Assembly (NCBI RefSeq): GCF_002763455.1
Contig: NZ_NIXK01000001.1
Span: 186,001 to 250,000 of the forward strand
Length of the DNA: 64,000 nucleotides
Direction: 5' to 3'
Origin: Lentibacillus sediminis
GTDB lineage: Bacteria > Bacillota > Bacilli > Bacillales > Amphibacillaceae
Shown here one piece after another: positions 62,350 to 64,000 of the stretch. Under the pieces are notes generated by a model. That model searched no databases and was not told the origin of the DNA. It saw nothing but the letters and a program-made list of their open reading frames with translations. The translations under genes were made by a program, and so were the position numbers. Position 1 is the first letter of the stretch. The number at the start of each line of letters is the position of its first letter.

Positions 62350-63999
62350 TTATAACCCAGGTTGATATATATGCAGATCTCCATCATTGTAAAAATGTTC
62401 AATATTGAATTCATCCAGTACATTGTCTATAGAAACTCCATCGATATCCCTTTTTTCAAAAAAAGCAGCTTTATCTATGGCTAATTTTTCCTTTGTAACT
62501 TCAACACTCTTCCCTTGAAGTGAGACGAGATAATTCTCCTCCCCAGCCTCAATAACATTCATATTTAAGTATTCATCAACGAATTGAATATCAACAAAAA
62601 GCTCCCCGTTATAATAAAACAAAAAGTTTCGATAAGAAAACGTTTCATCACTCGAAGGATTTAATTTTAACCGCGATAAATAGTCGTTCTTTCTAATACT
62701 GCTGCGGTATGTGTTTAACAGCCTTTTGTTTTCAGTAATGGCATAGTTATTTATCTTTCTTCCTTCAGGGGCATTTACTAAATTGTTTACATCAAAATAA
62801 TAGATAAATTTCACCCGTGGATACAATTTTGGCAAGTTTTTATACATCAGGTTGATTTTCCTGGCTGCAAAATCTACGTGGTACATTTCATCTGTCGTAG
62901 TATAATTTGTCGCTCCGAATTCGCCAATCACAATAGGCTTTGTATCGCTAAATGTGTTGTAAACATAATTCAATAGTGCTAATGGATTTTCATAATCAGA
63001 TCGTTCCTCGATATTGTTATTGTGGTATACAACGTTATAAATATTTACGCCTACATAGTCGACATAGGCATCACCTGGGTAAAAATCCTGGATAGTGTCC
63101 TCTGGCATTGTAAAAACGTTCCATAGCATCATCACATTAGGGGCTTCTTCTTCCATGACATCGTGGACCAGTTTCCATTTTTTAATATACAACTCGGGTT
63201 TGCCGGAATAGGCTGTCCATGTCCCGTTCATTTCGCTTGCAAACCTTAATAAAACAGGGACTTTGGCTGCGTCCGCAGCATTCGCAAATTCCCGCAAATA
63301 GTTATCATCATTTATAGCATCTAAACCATCATTGGGTTCCCAGGCAATATGGGGAAATCCACCTGCTTTAACCACTTCGTTTACCCATTCAGTTGGAAAG
63401 GGCTGTTCGTAACCGACATACTTAAAAAAAGATGCATGCTTTCTCCCAGTAAGTTGATTAAATTTTTCCATGCTTGCATTTATATATTCATCTTGTAAAA
63501 CATACCCCCCCAGATATATTCCCCCTCTGGGTTCATATTTTGCCAGCGGTACATTCTCTTTATGTAAAAAAATGGTGGTGCCAAGGTTTTGATTATATGG
63601 CTTTTTCTGCTGCTCATGAGGACTCATAATGGAAATCGTATTTGTTCTTTTATCAAAATAGTAATCGATCTCTAAATTAAGGAATTTCTCTAAATGGATA
63701 CTTGGAAGGTAAATGATTTCGTTTTGTATGATGAATTTCTCAACATCATTGGATTCCTTGTTTTGAATCATATTATTTTTGTATGTTAATTCTTTCCTTT
63801 GATGTGTTAAGATCAGGCTGCCAGGATTTTGCTTTACCTCCAGCGGAACAATCTTTGTTAAATCAGGGAGTGGGATGTAAATATTGCCGTCCATGGAGAA
63901 AATGTTATTGTCTATTTTATAATGGTCGCCATCAAAGACGATTTCTTTTGAAAAATCACTGGCAGCATTGGCCAATGAATTTTTAATGTTTTCCCCAGA
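62350..63999 (-). CDS. GH26-like glycoside hydrolase with stalk domain (5' end missing)
   Basis: Open to the window edge, so the start and any signal peptide lie beyond 64000; a TTG at 63975 is only an internal codon. About 550 residues are seen. N-terminal part: two copper-amine-oxidase-like stalk repeats (NIYIPLPDLTKIVPL, EIIYLPSIHLEKFLN). The TIM-barrel part follows, with acid/base glutamate in LLRFASEMNGTW (E248 counted from 63975) and nucleophile in KPIVIGEFGATN (E352), as in GH26 mannanases and lichenases. A further stalk-like segment ends the protein. Substrate unknown; likely a surface or exopolysaccharide. Confidence 0.82.
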   Translation of the reverse strand, partial: SGENIKNSLANAASDFSKEIVFDGDHYKIDNNIFSMDGNIYIPLPDLTKIVPLEVKQNPGSLILTHQRKELTYKNNMIQNKESNDVEKFIIQNEIIYLPSIHLEKFLNLEIDYYFDKRTNTISIMSPHEQQKKPYNQNLGTTIFLHKENVPLAKYEPRGGIYLGGYVLQDEYINASMEKFNQLTGRKHASFFKYVGYEQPFPTEWVNEVVKAGGFPHIAWEPNDGLDAINDDNYLREFANAADAAKVPVLLRFASEMNGTWTAYSGKPELYIKKWKLVHDVMEEEAPNVMMLWNVFTMPEDTIQDFYPGDAYVDYVGVNIYNVVYHNNNIEERSDYENPLALLNYVYNTFSDTKPIVIGEFGATNYTTTDEMYHVDFAARKINLMYKNLPKLYPRVKFIYYFDVNNLVNAPEGRKINNYAITENKRLLNTYRSSIRKNDYLSRLKLNPSSDETFSYRNFLFYYNGELFVDIQFVDEYLNMNVIEAGEENYLVSLQGKSVEVTKEKLAIDKAAFFEKRDIDGVSIDNVLDEFNIEHFYNDGDLHIYQPGL

Positions 64000-64000
64000 T

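Overview
The window is chromosomal DNA of an endospore-forming, flagellated member of the Bacillaceae (Firmicutes). The evidence is spoIID, spoIIQ and spoIIID, mbl, flhO/flhP, a ComK-like factor, tagO, strong AGGAGG-type ribosome binding sites with many TTG/GTG starts, and the Bacillus-like order atpAGDC - ywzB - ywmB - murA ... spoIID - spoIIQ ... spoIIID - mbl - flhO - flhP ... fabZ. Secreted proteins are strongly acidic, which would fit a salt-tolerant species, but the genus cannot be fixed from the sequence. No rRNA, tRNA or CRISPR array was seen, and no prophage genes.

Layout. 1-6.1 kb: end of the F1F0 ATP synthase operon, then ywzB, ywmB and murA. 7-16.8 kb: a complete dppABCDE-ykfABCD operon in the Bacillus subtilis order (D-aminopeptidase, oligopeptide ABC importer and enzymes that recycle murein peptides), lying between murA and spoIID. 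17.5-22.5 kb: sporulation genes spoIID, spoIIQ and spoIIID. Between spoIIQ and spoIIID sits a two-gene cassette: an arbitrium-receptor (AimR) homologue without the DNA-binding domain, followed by a 36-codon secreted-peptide gene. 23-27.4 kb: mbl, flhO, flhP, an EpuA-like protein, fabZ and a DinB-like protein. 28.4 kb: comK-like gene. 29.3-34.2 kb: TetR regulator, adaptor lipoprotein and RND efflux pump. 34.5-38.8 kb, minus strand: cyclase-family hydrolase coupled to zwf, and a two-subunit ThrE-type exporter. 39-45.6 kb: tagO, a large S8 protease and an amino-acid permease. 46.5-62.3 kb: a Tad/Flp type IVc pilus locus (cpaB, cpaE, cpaF, tadB, tadC, flp pilin, vWA lipoprotein, tryptophan-rich repeat protein, TadE/TadG-like pseudopilins and accessory proteins). 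Its last gene is split by an IS605-type TnpB element. 62.3-64 kb, minus strand: GH26-like glycoside hydrolase, cut by the window edge.

Non-coding structure is unusually rich. Several intergenic regions carry tandem or degenerate repeats with 20-, 21- or 26/52-bp periods. A 306-bp element with terminal inverted repeats carries one pair of RUCCU-loop hairpins on each strand, matching the Bacillaceae-1 RNA motif; a decayed relative appears to have truncated a GntR regulator.

The strongest candidate for something undescribed is the AimR-like receptor/peptide pair placed among sporulation genes (20.3-21.7 kb). Next are the two-strand RNA element and the Tad locus with its Trp-rich repeat protein.
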